Source: a bacterium (GTDB taxonomy: Bacteria; SZUA-79; Acidulodesulfobacterales; Acidulodesulfobacteraceae). From it: a stretch of 64,000 bases of DNA. A program made the translations under genes and the position numbers. Where the stretch lies: NCBI GenBank assembly GCA_021818985.1, contig JAKASO010000006.1:1-64000 (forward strand). Direction: 5' to 3'. Shown here one piece after another: positions 17,107 through 25,600 of the stretch. Position 1 is the first letter of the stretch. Every line of letters starts with the position of its first letter. Under the pieces are notes generated by a model, which saw nothing but the letters and a program-made list of their open reading frames with translations, was not told where the DNA came from and searched no databases.

Positions 17107-17619
17107 ATGATAAAGCGCGAATTTTCCAGAGTAAAGAGGCAGCAGGCTGATGACTTAACGGATCCTTATAAAACCGCCCTTGAATACAAGGAACTATCGG
17201 TTTGCAGGAGATGCCGCAGTATATATCATGATAAAAGATGGTCTATTGATGAGAAGCTTTATAAGTCTTTATTGAAAGATGCGGGGAAGGTTAATTATAC
17301 GCTTTGCCCCGCATGCCAAAAAATTCAAACCGGTTATGTGGAGGGCGTGGTTGAGCTTGAAGGCGATTTTTTGTTTAAACACAAAGAAGATATTCTTAAT
17401 TTAATTAACAATACGGAAAAAAGGGCAAATTATATAGATCCTCTTGAGAAGATTATCAAAATTGACATAGATGATCAAAATGAAAAGATAATCTTAACTA
17501 CGACAAGCGAAAATCTCGCCCAGAGGATTGGAAAAAATCTGGAAAAAGCATATAAAGGCAGCGTCGAATATTCTTTTTCGAAGGAAGACAGAATGGCAAG
17601 GGTTTACTGGGTTAGATAA
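17107..17619 (+). CDS. Zinc-ribbon protein, BCAM0308/NMD3-like
   Basis: A 170-residue protein with a two-knuckle zinc ribbon: CRRCRSIYHDKRW at residues 33-45 and CPACQKIQTGY near 68-78. The C-terminal half (about 100-170) is an alpha/beta domain with a segment like RNA-binding NMD3 N-terminal relatives. Related proteins are annotated BCAM0308 family and occur in stress-associated gene groups. The biochemical role is unknown. It is preceded by GGAGAGG and a leader hairpin, and a phosphoribosyltransferase gene follows 96 bases later. Confidence 0.65.
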   Translation: MIKREFSRVKRQQADDLTDPYKTALEYKELSVCRRCRSIYHDKRWSIDEKLYKSLLKDAGKVNYTLCPACQKIQTGYVEGVVELEGDFLFKHKEDILNLINNTEKRANYIDPLEKIIKIDIDDQNEKIILTTTSENLAQRIGKNLEKAYKGSVEYSFSKEDRMARVYWVR

Positions 17620-17715
17620 AACAAAACATTTTGCCTTCCGAAAAGACCGTATTTTGACGATAATGAAAAATATAAAAATATAATAAAATAAATAAGTTGC
17701 GAGAAATTAGCCGTT

Positions 17716-18363
17716 ATGTTTGCAAACAGGATGGAAGCGGGCAGGTTATTAGCCGAAAAATTATTGAAGTATAAAAAAGAAAAGCCAGTGGTTATTGGGC
17801 TTGTGCGAGGAGGCATTCCTGTAGCCTATGAGATTGCTAAGCTGCTTGAATCCCCTTTGGACGTTGCCCTCGTAAAAAAACTTGGCGCCCCGTTTCAGGA
17901 AGAACTGGCTATTGGAGCCATAGTTGACGGAAAAACTCCTCAGGTTTTTTTAAATGACGAGATTATAAGCCATATTGATATACCGAAAGAATATATCAAT
18001 AGGATTACCAAAGAAAAGCTTGAAGAGATCAGGTTAAGGGAAAAGATATACAGAAGGGGCGAAGACAGGGTGAGCGTTAGAGACAGGGTGGTTGTGGTTG
18101 TTGATGATGGCATAGCGACAGGGGCTTCAATGAAGGTGGTTTTAAAGGCATTAAGATTAGAAAAGCCGAAAAAAATAGTTGTTGCAGCTCCGGTTGCTCC
18201 TCCTGATACTATAAGCTTATTAGAACGGGATGCAGATGAAATTATCGTCCTTTTGACGCCCGGAGATTTTTATGCAGTAGGGGCGTTTTATAAAGACTTT
18301 AGCCAGACCAGTGATGAAGAAGTTATTTCGCTTCTTGGTAAAGTTAAATTAAAATCAAGTTGA
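17716..18363 (+). CDS. Phosphoribosyltransferase-domain protein
   Basis: A 215-residue type I phosphoribosyltransferase fold. The PRPP-binding signature VVVVVDDGIATGAS lies near residues 131-144, and the LVRGGIPVAYEIAK loop near 33-46 forms the pyrophosphate loop. The extended middle (KKLGAPFQEELAIGAI) is typical of a group of stand-alone PRTases of uncertain substrate often fused or next to stress proteins. The reaction would transfer a phosphoribosyl group to or from a base, but the base is not deducible. The ATG at 17716 has no strong ribosome binding site. Confidence 0.75.
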   Translation: MFANRMEAGRLLAEKLLKYKKEKPVVIGLVRGGIPVAYEIAKLLESPLDVALVKKLGAPFQEELAIGAIVDGKTPQVFLNDEIISHIDIPKEYINRITKEKLEEIRLREKIYRRGEDRVSVRDRVVVVVDDGIATGASMKVVLKALRLEKPKKIVVAAPVAPPDTISLLERDADEIIVLLTPGDFYAVGAFYKDFSQTSDEEVISLLGKVKLKSS

Positions 18364-18668
18364 TACGCACCCCTTAAACCCCTTAAATCTTTTTAAATAG
18401 CGGCAGGTCAAACTAAGCTGTTTTATTGCCCTCGTCTCGCCGGTTCTATTGCCGTTTAATTCTTATGGCAACAATAAGGGGAATTGCTTATTAATAATAA
18501 CCGTTAATAACCGGCTTCAACATTTTTGTTTAAAATATTTAGTTTATTTGTATTTGTTTGGTGGGAACTTTTGTGACTTATATCAATTTTAATCCAATGG
18601 CAAAGTGATAAACTTAAAATATGCAAAACGAAAAAATTATTTAACGAAAAATTGAGGCGATAATTAAA
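18364..18668. other. Regulatory gap ahead of the DUF59/heme-copper-like operon
   Basis: About 300 bases without a gene. It contains a CRP/FNR/HcpR-type operator at 18571-18588 and possible -10 hexamers (TAAACT at 18609-18614, TAAAAT at 18615-18620) downstream. The first part has scattered short repeats (AATAACCG-type) but no strong hairpin. Confidence 0.5.
18571..18588. promoter_or_regulatory. CRP/FNR/HcpR-type operator
   Basis: TTGTGA-cttata-TCAATT is a near-palindromic site with the TGTGA-N6-TCA(C/A) spacing of the CRP/FNR superfamily; the left half matches HcpR/CRP and the right half matches FNR. The centre lies about 32 bases before a TAAACT -10 hexamer, placing it close to -41.5, the usual position for class II activation. 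A second site with the same spacing is at 21671. Confidence 0.5.
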
Positions 18669-18974
18669 ATGGTCACGGAAAATGATATATTAGATAGGTT
18701 AAGAAATATAATTGATCCGGAACTTGAGGTCAACATAGTAGATTTGGGGCTTATATATAATATCAACATTAATCCCGAAGAACGCAGAGTTGATATTAAT
18801 ATGACTTTAACCGCGGAGGGCTGCCCATTGAGTAATGTCATAAAATTTGAGGTCGAAGAGGTGTTAAAGGGATTGGAAGGGATTGATGAAGCAACCGTCA
18901 ATATAGTCTGGCAGCCTAAATGGGATCAGTCTATGATAAAACTGGAAGCCTTAAAAAAACTTTCAAGGCATTGA
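18669..18974 (+). CDS. MIP18/DUF59-family metal-sulfur cluster assembly factor
   Basis: A 101-residue single-domain protein. The family core is clear: LRNIIDPELEVNIVDLGLIY near residues 11-30, MTLTAEGCPL near 47-56 with the conserved cysteine, and a closing VNIVWQPKWD near 77-86. Such proteins (SufT, PaaD relatives) help mature iron-sulfur proteins. Here it opens a two-gene unit with a heme-copper-like membrane protein (37-base gap) and carries an FNR/HcpR-like operator upstream, so it may repair or mature Fe-S proteins under nitrosative stress. That role is inference. Confidence 0.82.
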   Translation: MVTENDILDRLRNIIDPELEVNIVDLGLIYNININPEERRVDINMTLTAEGCPLSNVIKFEVEEVLKGLEGIDEATVNIVWQPKWDQSMIKLEALKKLSRH

Positions 18975-19011
18975 AATATATTAAATATATTTATTAAGGA
19001 AAGAAAATAAA

Positions 19012-20271
19012 ATGAGCGCTGCGAACACTACCGACAGCTCGATTAATATAGCATTAAGACATATTAAGACCGCGGCGGTCTTTTTACCTGTATTTTTTTA
19101 TCTGATGTTCATGGATGCAGGCAGTTTTCAGGCATATTTTTTTATGAATACCGTAATAATTTCCCTTACCCATGTATTTACTTTAGGTTTTATTCTGATG
19201 GTGATTATGGGGGCGTCATATATGCTTTTACCTGTTGCCCTTGGTGTTAAAATAGCATATGAAAAGCTTTTTTTTCCGGTATATTATGCTTTTACCGGTT
19301 CTTTAGTGATATTTGTTACGGGGATGCACTTTTTTAGTCCGGTATTCATCGCTTTAGGCGGATCGCTATTGTTTATATCCATCGGAACATATAATATCAA
19401 CATATTATTTAGCTTAAAAAAGGTTAAAAAATGGGATTATACGAGCCTTGCAATATTATTTGCCTATATATATCTTGCAATTGGGATTTTAATAGGATTA
19501 TACATGTCGCTTTTGTTCTATTTTAATATAGGGGGGCAATATATCTTCTATTTCCTGATAGATCATATTTACATAATGTTTATCGGCTTTGTTCTTATGC
19601 TTTTTACTGGGATTTTCTATCGCCTGCTGCCGATGTTTTATATGACGAAAACGCCCCCAAGATATCTATGGCTGACGGATTTTATTTTACTTAACGCCGG
19701 TGTTGCAGCCGTGATCCTGTCCTCTTTTTTTGCAAGGGGAGTTTTATTCGATGCTGGCTCCGCATTCCTCTGCACCGGTATACTGATATTTAGCGGTATA
19801 TTTTTTTATCTGATGGCTGCCAGAATAAAGAAAAAGCTTGATATAACCACTTTTTATCTTTATGCAGGGTTTTTTTATCTGATCTTAAGCGTTTTAGCAG
19901 GTATTTTAATATTGGGTCTTTTTTCCAGAACTATTACGCAAAATTACGGCATTTATTATTCTTTTGGATTTGTAGGGCTGTTCGGTTTTATTGGTATGGC
20001 GATAATAGGATTTTTGCATAAGATATTCCCCTTTTTGATCAGCTTAAAACAGTTTGAAAAGATGAAAAAAGGAGCTTATGCGGGGCTTTTCAGGAATATG
20101 CGCGAAAAGTATCTGCAGTTTGTTGATCTTATCTTATTTGTAACCGGCGTTCTGGCAGGTGCTTATTCCTTGCTGGAACTCGATATCATTTTAATAAAAA
20201 TTACAGCAGCCGTCCTCTTCTTTGCCTCCCTGCTTCTTTTCTTTAATCTTCTTTCTATGGAAAGAAAGTAA
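19012..20271 (+). CDS. Heme-copper-oxidase-subunit-I-like / NnrS-like membrane protein
   Basis: A 419-residue protein with about 12 hydrophobic helices. Single histidines sit inside helices (SLTHVFTLG near residue 45, IDHIYIMFIGF near 176, GFLHKIFPFL near 335), which suggests heme or metal ligation. It is shorter than a true oxidase subunit I (about 460-560 residues) and does not show the complete set of six ligand histidines, so it is more like the NnrS or cytochrome c oxidase subunit I-related proteins found next to DUF2249 and hemerythrin genes. A role in NO or oxygen stress at the membrane is the likely context. It ends 24 bases before the convergent DUF2249 gene. Confidence 0.6.
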   Translation: MSAANTTDSSINIALRHIKTAAVFLPVFFYLMFMDAGSFQAYFFMNTVIISLTHVFTLGFILMVIMGASYMLLPVALGVKIAYEKLFFPVYYAFTGSLVIFVTGMHFFSPVFIALGGSLLFISIGTYNINILFSLKKVKKWDYTSLAILFAYIYLAIGILIGLYMSLLFYFNIGGQYIFYFLIDHIYIMFIGFVLMLFTGIFYRLLPMFYMTKTPPRYLWLTDFILLNAGVAAVILSSFFARGVLFDAGSAFLCTGILIFSGIFFYLMAARIKKKLDITTFYLYAGFFYLILSVLAGILILGLFSRTITQNYGIYYSFGFVGLFGFIGMAIIGFLHKIFPFLISLKQFEKMKKGAYAGLFRNMREKYLQFVDLILFVTGVLAGAYSLLELDIILIKITAAVLFFASLLLFFNLLSMERK

Positions 20272-20295
20272 AAAAAGTAAATAAGGCCATTCTTT

Positions 20296-20859
20296 TTACT
20301 TCCATATCTTAATTGAGTATAGGTCGTTTTTGATTTCTTTCGTCAAAAATTTATAACCGGAATCCTTTAGTCTTGGATATAAGTGGATCGGCTTTCTTTC
20401 ATGGGTTATGGATAAAGCTTTTCTGTCCTCCATTGTTTCCAGTATTTCGAATATTTTAAGTAACGGCTGCGGAGGTTCCAATCCTCTTACGTCAAGTTTT
20501 ATTTCGCTGCAGTGGGCAAGTTTTTTTAAATCTTCGTCATTGAAATTATTCTCTTCATCCTGGTCTTGCGTGCCGTTTCTGGATTTTTTCTCGTATTGAG
20601 GCAAGTTTTTATCCCTGAAGAATAAAATTTCGAAGCCCGCGGATACATGTTTTGTAATATGTTCGAAACCCTTATTTTTTAACACCGAATATAAAGGAAA
20701 GGGCTCAAAACTATTTGTCAGTTCGAGTGCTTCATCTTCTTTTAAGGCGTTTATGGCGTCCATTATTTTCCCAAAGGGGTCAGCGCCATTTTTAATATCT
20801 TCCCTGACATCTAATTTTATTTTTTTTAATTCGTTAGTTTTTAGGTCAGTTTTTAGCAT
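20296..20859 (-). CDS. Tandem DUF2249-domain protein
   Basis: A 187-residue protein with two DUF2249 (TusA-like fold) domains. The first is at about residues 14-82 (LDVREDIKNGADPFGKIM) and the second at about 118-186 (LDVRGLEPPQPLLKIFE). Each has the LDVR-x-x-x-P-x-P-like start, the second being closest to consensus, and each ends with a short beta segment before an acidic linker. DUF2249 proteins usually accompany hemerythrin and NO-related genes. This one follows the hemerythrin gene by 124 bases on the same strand, within the putative FNR/HcpR-controlled cluster. Confidence 0.75.
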   Translation of the reverse strand: MLKTDLKTNELKKIKLDVREDIKNGADPFGKIMDAINALKEDEALELTNSFEPFPLYSVLKNKGFEHITKHVSAGFEILFFRDKNLPQYEKKSRNGTQDQDEENNFNDEDLKKLAHCSEIKLDVRGLEPPQPLLKIFEILETMEDRKALSITHERKPIHLYPRLKDSGYKFLTKEIKNDLYSIKIWK

Positions 20860-20896
20860 TTTTTATTTCTCCTTAATAATCTATGAATAATAATCC

Positions 20897-20957
20897 TATG
20901 GCAATTAATTTATTTATGTTTGGCAATTTATGTTGAATTTTTTTGTATGGCAATTTA
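20897..20957. repeat. Three copies of TGGCAATT in the hemerythrin-DUF2249 spacer
   Basis: TATGGCAATTAATTTA (from 20897), TTTGGCAATTTATG (from 20919) and TATGGCAATTTATC (from 20946) repeat the core TGGCAATT at 20898, 20921 and 20948, a spacing of 23 and 27 bases. The copies fill most of the 124-base gap. They might be a protein-binding array or a degenerated repeat. Confidence 0.4.
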
Positions 20958-20983
20958 TCGTTTTCATTGTTTTAAATCAGGTT

Positions 20984-21478
20984 TTATTTAATAGTTCTCA
21001 TCTTTTCCATTATCTCGTTTTTTTCGGCGCCTGTTAAGTGCATGTCCGCCATCATAAATAAGATATTATTCTCTTTATCTATGTGTTCGGATAAAAGGCC
21101 GATAAGAGATCTTCCGGAGGTTACCGCGATATTATGGTTGTTCTTGTCCGGATATTCAGAAATGGATAGTTTAAAATCCTTTGCGAGCCGCCTCGATTGT
21201 TCATGCTCTATTAACATTACATGTATTGGCCCCGTTTCTGATCCAATATAGTTTCCTAAAACAGGGAAAAGGGCATTTTCTTCTTTTTTAAAATGCACTT
21301 CCAAATCTTTATCTATGAAATTCGTAATTTCGGTTAGCTGACTTATTAAATTTTTACGCAATGAATCCGAAGTTGATTCCCCGATTTTTTTTAGGTAGCC
21401 GTCAAGATTATTTAAGACGCCTTTTACGACTTCGTGATCGCTTCTTAAAGCCTTTATAGGATCAAGTATGTCTTCCAT
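20984..21478 (-). CDS. Hemerythrin-domain protein
   Basis: A 164-residue four-helix protein. The di-iron ligands are visible as His15 (RSDHEVV), His62 and Glu66 (VHFKKEE), His86 or His92 (IHVMLIEHEQ), and His132 with Glu136 (HIDKE). The domain extends over almost the entire protein. Hemerythrins bind O2 or NO; Ric/YtfE-like members repair Fe-S clusters or detoxify NO. Co-localisation with DUF2249 and DUF59 supports a stress role. A CRP/FNR-type site at 21671-21684 lies about 190 bases upstream and a TAAAAT hexamer on the minus strand at 21649-21644 fits class II spacing. Confidence 0.88.
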   Translation of the reverse strand: MEDILDPIKALRSDHEVVKGVLNNLDGYLKKIGESTSDSLRKNLISQLTEITNFIDKDLEVHFKKEENALFPVLGNYIGSETGPIHVMLIEHEQSRRLAKDFKLSISEYPDKNNHNIAVTSGRSLIGLLSEHIDKENNILFMMADMHLTGAEKNEIMEKMRTIK

Positions 21479-21643
21479 AATAAATTACCCCGCCTCCCTT
21501 AATTTAGAATTATCGCCAGATACATTCAAAGTTTAAAATTTTATTTTATAAGATAATGATTAATAATTATTGATTATTGATGCAATTTTTTAATTTCAAG
21601 AGATTTAGATTTAATAATGTATTAATTATATATCTTAATTAAA

Positions 21644-21684
21644 ATTTTATCATATAAAAAATAAATAACAGTGATAAAAATCAC
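21644..21684 (-). promoter_or_regulatory. CRP/FNR/HcpR-type operator and hemerythrin promoter
   Basis: GTGA (21671-21674), N6, TCAC (21681-21684) is a perfect inverted repeat (GTGAtaaaaaTCAC). On the minus strand a TAAAAT hexamer (21649-21644) has its centre 31 bases from the site's centre, so the site would sit near -41 of the hemerythrin start. It also lies about 70 bases before the predicted start of the opposite gcvH-like transcript, a class I distance. The family (HcpR, FNR or DNR) cannot be decided from the sequence alone. Confidence 0.55.
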
Positions 21685-21712
21685 AAAGACAAAATTATTT
21701 ATTCAGGTATAA

Positions 21713-21741
21713 TTGACGATACCGGTTTTAGATGTTATACT
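21713..21741 (+). promoter_or_regulatory. Sigma70-type promoter of the GcvH-like operon
   Basis: TTGACG (21713-21718) and TATACT (21736-21741) are separated by exactly 17 bases and point to the gcvH-like gene 75 bases further on. This is one of the best promoter matches in the window. Confidence 0.6.
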
Positions 21742-21815
21742 CAAAAAAATGTTTTTGTTTTTGTATTTGCAATCTGTAAAAGAAAAGGCAAAGGCAAAGA
21801 GGAGGAGGAGACGGT

Positions 21816-22265
21816 ATGGCAGAAGTTCAAGGATGCGAGCTTCCCGAAGATATTTACTATGATATCGAAAAAGATACATGGGCGAAACCCTTAGGAGATA
21901 ACATTATAATGCTCGGCATGACCGATGTTGCCCAGACCCAGGCTGGCAAGATTCTCCATGTTACATTTAAGAAAATAGGCTCATTAGTTCAAAGAAGGGG
22001 AAATACCGCTACCATCGAAAGCGGAAAATGGGTTGGACCTATTCCATCCCCGGTTGCAGGCGAGATTGTCGAAGTAAACGAAGCCCTTTTAAAAGACCCC
22101 CTGCTTTTAAACATTTCTCCTTATAAAGACGCATGGGTAACAAAAGTCAAAGCTGCCAGTTTAGATGATCTTAAATATCTCGTTACAGGCAAAGAAGCGG
22201 TTGAAAAATACAGGGAAAAGATCATAAAACTGCAGATTCAATGTATGAGATGTTCAAATCAGTAA
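21816..22265 (+). CDS. GcvH-like lipoyl-carrier protein
   Basis: A 149-residue biotinyl/lipoyl-type carrier. The lipoylated lysine is Lys71 in IESGKWVGPIPSPVAGEIVEVN (shown in two parts: IESGKWVGPI and PSPVAGEIVEVN). The sequence around it differs from the glycine-cleavage ESVKA form. That ESGKW variant, the absence of gcvT and gcvP nearby, and the adjacent thioredoxin suggest a lipoyl carrier for another pathway, possibly one of the LbpA-type proteins of sulfur oxidation. The assignment to that pathway is inference. GAGGAGGAG gives a strong ribosome binding site. The C-terminus holds CMRC, close to the stop. Confidence 0.72.
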   Translation: MAEVQGCELPEDIYYDIEKDTWAKPLGDNIIMLGMTDVAQTQAGKILHVTFKKIGSLVQRRGNTATIESGKWVGPIPSPVAGEIVEVNEALLKDPLLLNISPYKDAWVTKVKAASLDDLKYLVTGKEAVEKYREKIIKLQIQCMRCSNQ

Positions 22266-22546
22266 AAATGCCGGAAGAACGTAGTGCTAAACCACAAATC
22301 AGACACAATGTTATTTTACTAGTATCAAAGTGGTGCGAAGAATGTGTTCCCGCTGATAAAGTCTGGAGAAAATTGTTAGAAGAACGAAGGGATTTTACAT
22401 ATAAATCTTTAGATGTTGCGGAAGCCGAAGGAAGAAGGCTTTCAATAGATCTGTACATTAGAAGCGTTCCTTCCACTATTATTGATGGAAAACTCTCTTA
22501 TGTGGGAATACCCTCCAAAGAAGATGCAGGCGCATTATTAAATTGA
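22241..22546 (+). CDS. Thioredoxin/glutaredoxin-like protein
   Basis: A 101-residue thioredoxin fold. The active site is WCEEC near residues 31-35, not WCGPC, so its redox potential would differ from standard thioredoxin. The cis-proline loop reads SVPSTII near 74-80. The gene overlaps the 3' end of the gcvH-like gene by 25 bases, suggesting translational coupling; in-frame ATGs at 22250 and 22268 are alternative starts and none has a clear ribosome binding site. Partner genes suggest reduction of a disulfide or lipoyl persulfide, which is a guess. Confidence 0.7.
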   Translation: MYEMFKSVKMPEERSAKPQIRHNVILLVSKWCEECVPADKVWRKLLEERRDFTYKSLDVAEAEGRRLSIDLYIRSVPSTIIDGKLSYVGIPSKEDAGALLN

Positions 22547-22649
22547 TATTAGTATTGATTTAGAAGTAAAGATTATAATAAGCCGGCTATAAAACATTGC
22601 ACAAAAAAATGGTATATTTATATAATTTACACGGCAATTTTCACCAAGT

Positions 22650-25600
22650 TTATCCGCAGTCGGAGTATCCGCAATCGAGACAAACTGTGCATCCTTCCAA
22701 ATGTTTAAGGTTAGATCCGGCACAGGAGGGACAGGCGCCCCTTTGTTGATTATTATAACTTTCTTTTTTGGCGGAATCCGGTGCTACCGGCGATAATCCC
22801 GCTTTATGTTTAACAGCCGGTTTTTTAACCGATTTGGCGGTTTTGGATGCTGACGTTACCAGCGCTATACCAGTGTCATCCGTTTCTGGCTTTAATGCGG
22901 AAGTTTCTTTAATGCTTTTTTCAAGCGCTTTTCCTATCGCATCCGCGCAGGAATATATTATATTATCGCCAAAGCCGTGAGGTATATTGCATCTTATTCC
23001 TTTTAGCTGATTTATTATTTCTTCGGCGCTTATTCCTGATCTAAGAGCAAGGCTTACCATTCTGCCGGTGGATTCTGTCTGACTTTGGGCACACCCGCCC
23101 GATTTTCCAATAGAATTAAAGATTTCAAACGGTTTTCCGTATTCGTCGTTATTGATTGTTACATACAAGGGTCCGCATCCGGTTATCATTTTTATGGTTA
23201 TACCGTGGATGATATCGGGCCTTTTTCTCGGTTCTATCGCTACGTGATTTTTTGATTCGGATGTGGTTAATACCTGCTGCCTTGAGCCGTCCCTGTAAAC
23301 GGTTATACCTTTAAGATTAAGCCTATAAGCCAGCATATATACCTCTTTAATATCTTCTTTAGCGGCAGAGTTCGGGAAATTAACAGTTTTACTAACCGCA
23401 TTGTCGGTATATTTTTGGAAGGCCGCTTGAGTTAAAACATGCCATTTGGGCGTTATATCATGAGAGGTAACGAAAATTTTACTCAAATATTCAAAAGTTT
23501 CCGGCGTTAAAAGCCCTTGAGGAAGGTTTTCATAATTGCCAAGATTGCCGTTCTTTACTATGTGGTTTATAAGTTTTTTGGAATAAATCCCTAATTTTTC
23601 AAGCGTCTTTTTAAAATTTTTGTCCGTTTCGGTCAGTGTTTGATTATCTAAGACATGTCTTTCATAAGCAAGGGCAAATAATGGTTCAATGCCGCTCGAT
23701 GCGCTTCCTATAATACTTATAGTGCCGGTGGGAGCTATGGTTGTGGTAGTAGCATTTCTCATTGTTTTATAGTCCTTCTCTTTCCAAATGGAGACGTTAA
23801 AATTTGGGAAGTTTCCACGCGATTTACCTAATTCCGCAGATTTTACCTTTGATTCTTCGTTTATGAATTGCATTATCTTTTCGGAAATACCCAATGCAGC
23901 TTCGCTGTTATAGGGTATCTCTAATTTTATAAGCGCATCCGCATACCCCATAACCCCCAGTCCAATTTTTCTGTTTGCAAGAGTCATCTGGCGTATTTTT
24001 TCGATTGGATAAAGGTTTTTATCGATGACGTTGTCTAAGAAATGAACAGCCGTATGGACCGTTTTTTTGAGTGCTTCGAAGTCTATAAGATCAAGGTAAT
24101 AAGGCAAGATGCCATCCGGCTTTTCATTAAGAAGTCTTTTTAACGCTTTTTTAAGATTAAGCCCGTTTCTTTTAATTTTATCTTCTTTTATAAATTTTCC
24201 TAAGTTAATAGACCCTAAATTACAGGATTCGTAAGCTACTAACGGCTGTTCGCCGCAATCCAATACCGGAAAACCATTTGCGATAAAAGTATAAGTTGAA
24301 GGTTCCGTTAAATCATAAACAGTTTCTTTTCCCGCATATTCAATCTTTTCAAGTATATCATAGAATTTTTCTTTATGAACAATTTGATTTTTAACGATAT
24401 TTTTTAAAATTTCTTGCTTATCTTTTTGCATAAAACCGATTTGCTCAAAAAATCTTAATTTAGATTCTCCAAAAATACCTATTTCATATAAAATTTCATC
24501 TGTATCGTAATATTTTTTATTGCTATGAGCCGTGGTGTATTTAAAAAATTTTTTTCTTGGTTTTCTGGAATAATTAATAATCGCACTTTTTATTCCAAGA
24601 TTAATCAACAGTATTTGGATATCTTTTAACAATTTTATGCTTTTAGATGATAAAACTATGGAAGTATTGTCCGCTTGTTTATGTTTTCTAATGGTTCCAC
24701 CGGAAGAAAATATCCCCTGTAAAAAACCGGTTACGGCTTCTTTTGTGGCGGTAAAAATAGTATAAGGAACCTCTTTTTCCCCAGCTTTTACAGGTTTTAT
24801 GCCTAGTTTTTTAAAAAAATCTGTAAAAAATTTGCTGTGATACGAAAGATGATAAACCATTTCCGACCTTTTAATTTCTTTTATATCTTTTCCGTACATG
24901 TTGTTTATAACAGGTTTTAAATATTGAAGAACATCCATATCGTTTTTTTCAAATGTAAATCCTACTCTTCCATTTTTTTGGTCCAAAATTAACCACCCGT
25001 CACCTGTAAGCCAGCCTAATACTTGTCCTAACTCTTTTGACCATTTATCGGGCAGGTTTAATTTGTAAGTTTTTTCATTTTTTCCGGGATAATTATTTTC
25101 CACTTTGAACGGAAGTTCGGATTTATTAGAAAAGCTGCCTATTCCGGATTGAATCAGAATTTCATTGCCGGCCGCAATGTCTTTTAGTTTTTTCCAGCCG
25201 TCCGTTGTTAAAAATCTATGGTCGTAGGTAGCTTTTATTTCATATCCGGATTTGGTTATAATTTTTGCAACATCTTTTTCTCCATTATTATAAACAGCGG
25301 TTATGGGATTTAAATGAACCCCGTTTTTATTTTCGCTTATATCAGGAGTATCAAAAACCAATTCGCCATTTACAACCTGTTTGCCTGCAATAACCCTGTT
25401 ATCTGTAAAAATTTTAACCCCGCCATTTTTATATTTATTATACATTTCGTCTATCCTTAACAGTCCATATTCGGTTGAGACATAGGAATCGCCGGTTATG
25501 CACGGATTAGTCGCTTCTATTTTTTCACCTAAAGGAACCGGATTAAGTTTATTTATCCTGTCAATGAAAATTATACCTGGTTCCCCGCTCGACCATGCCA

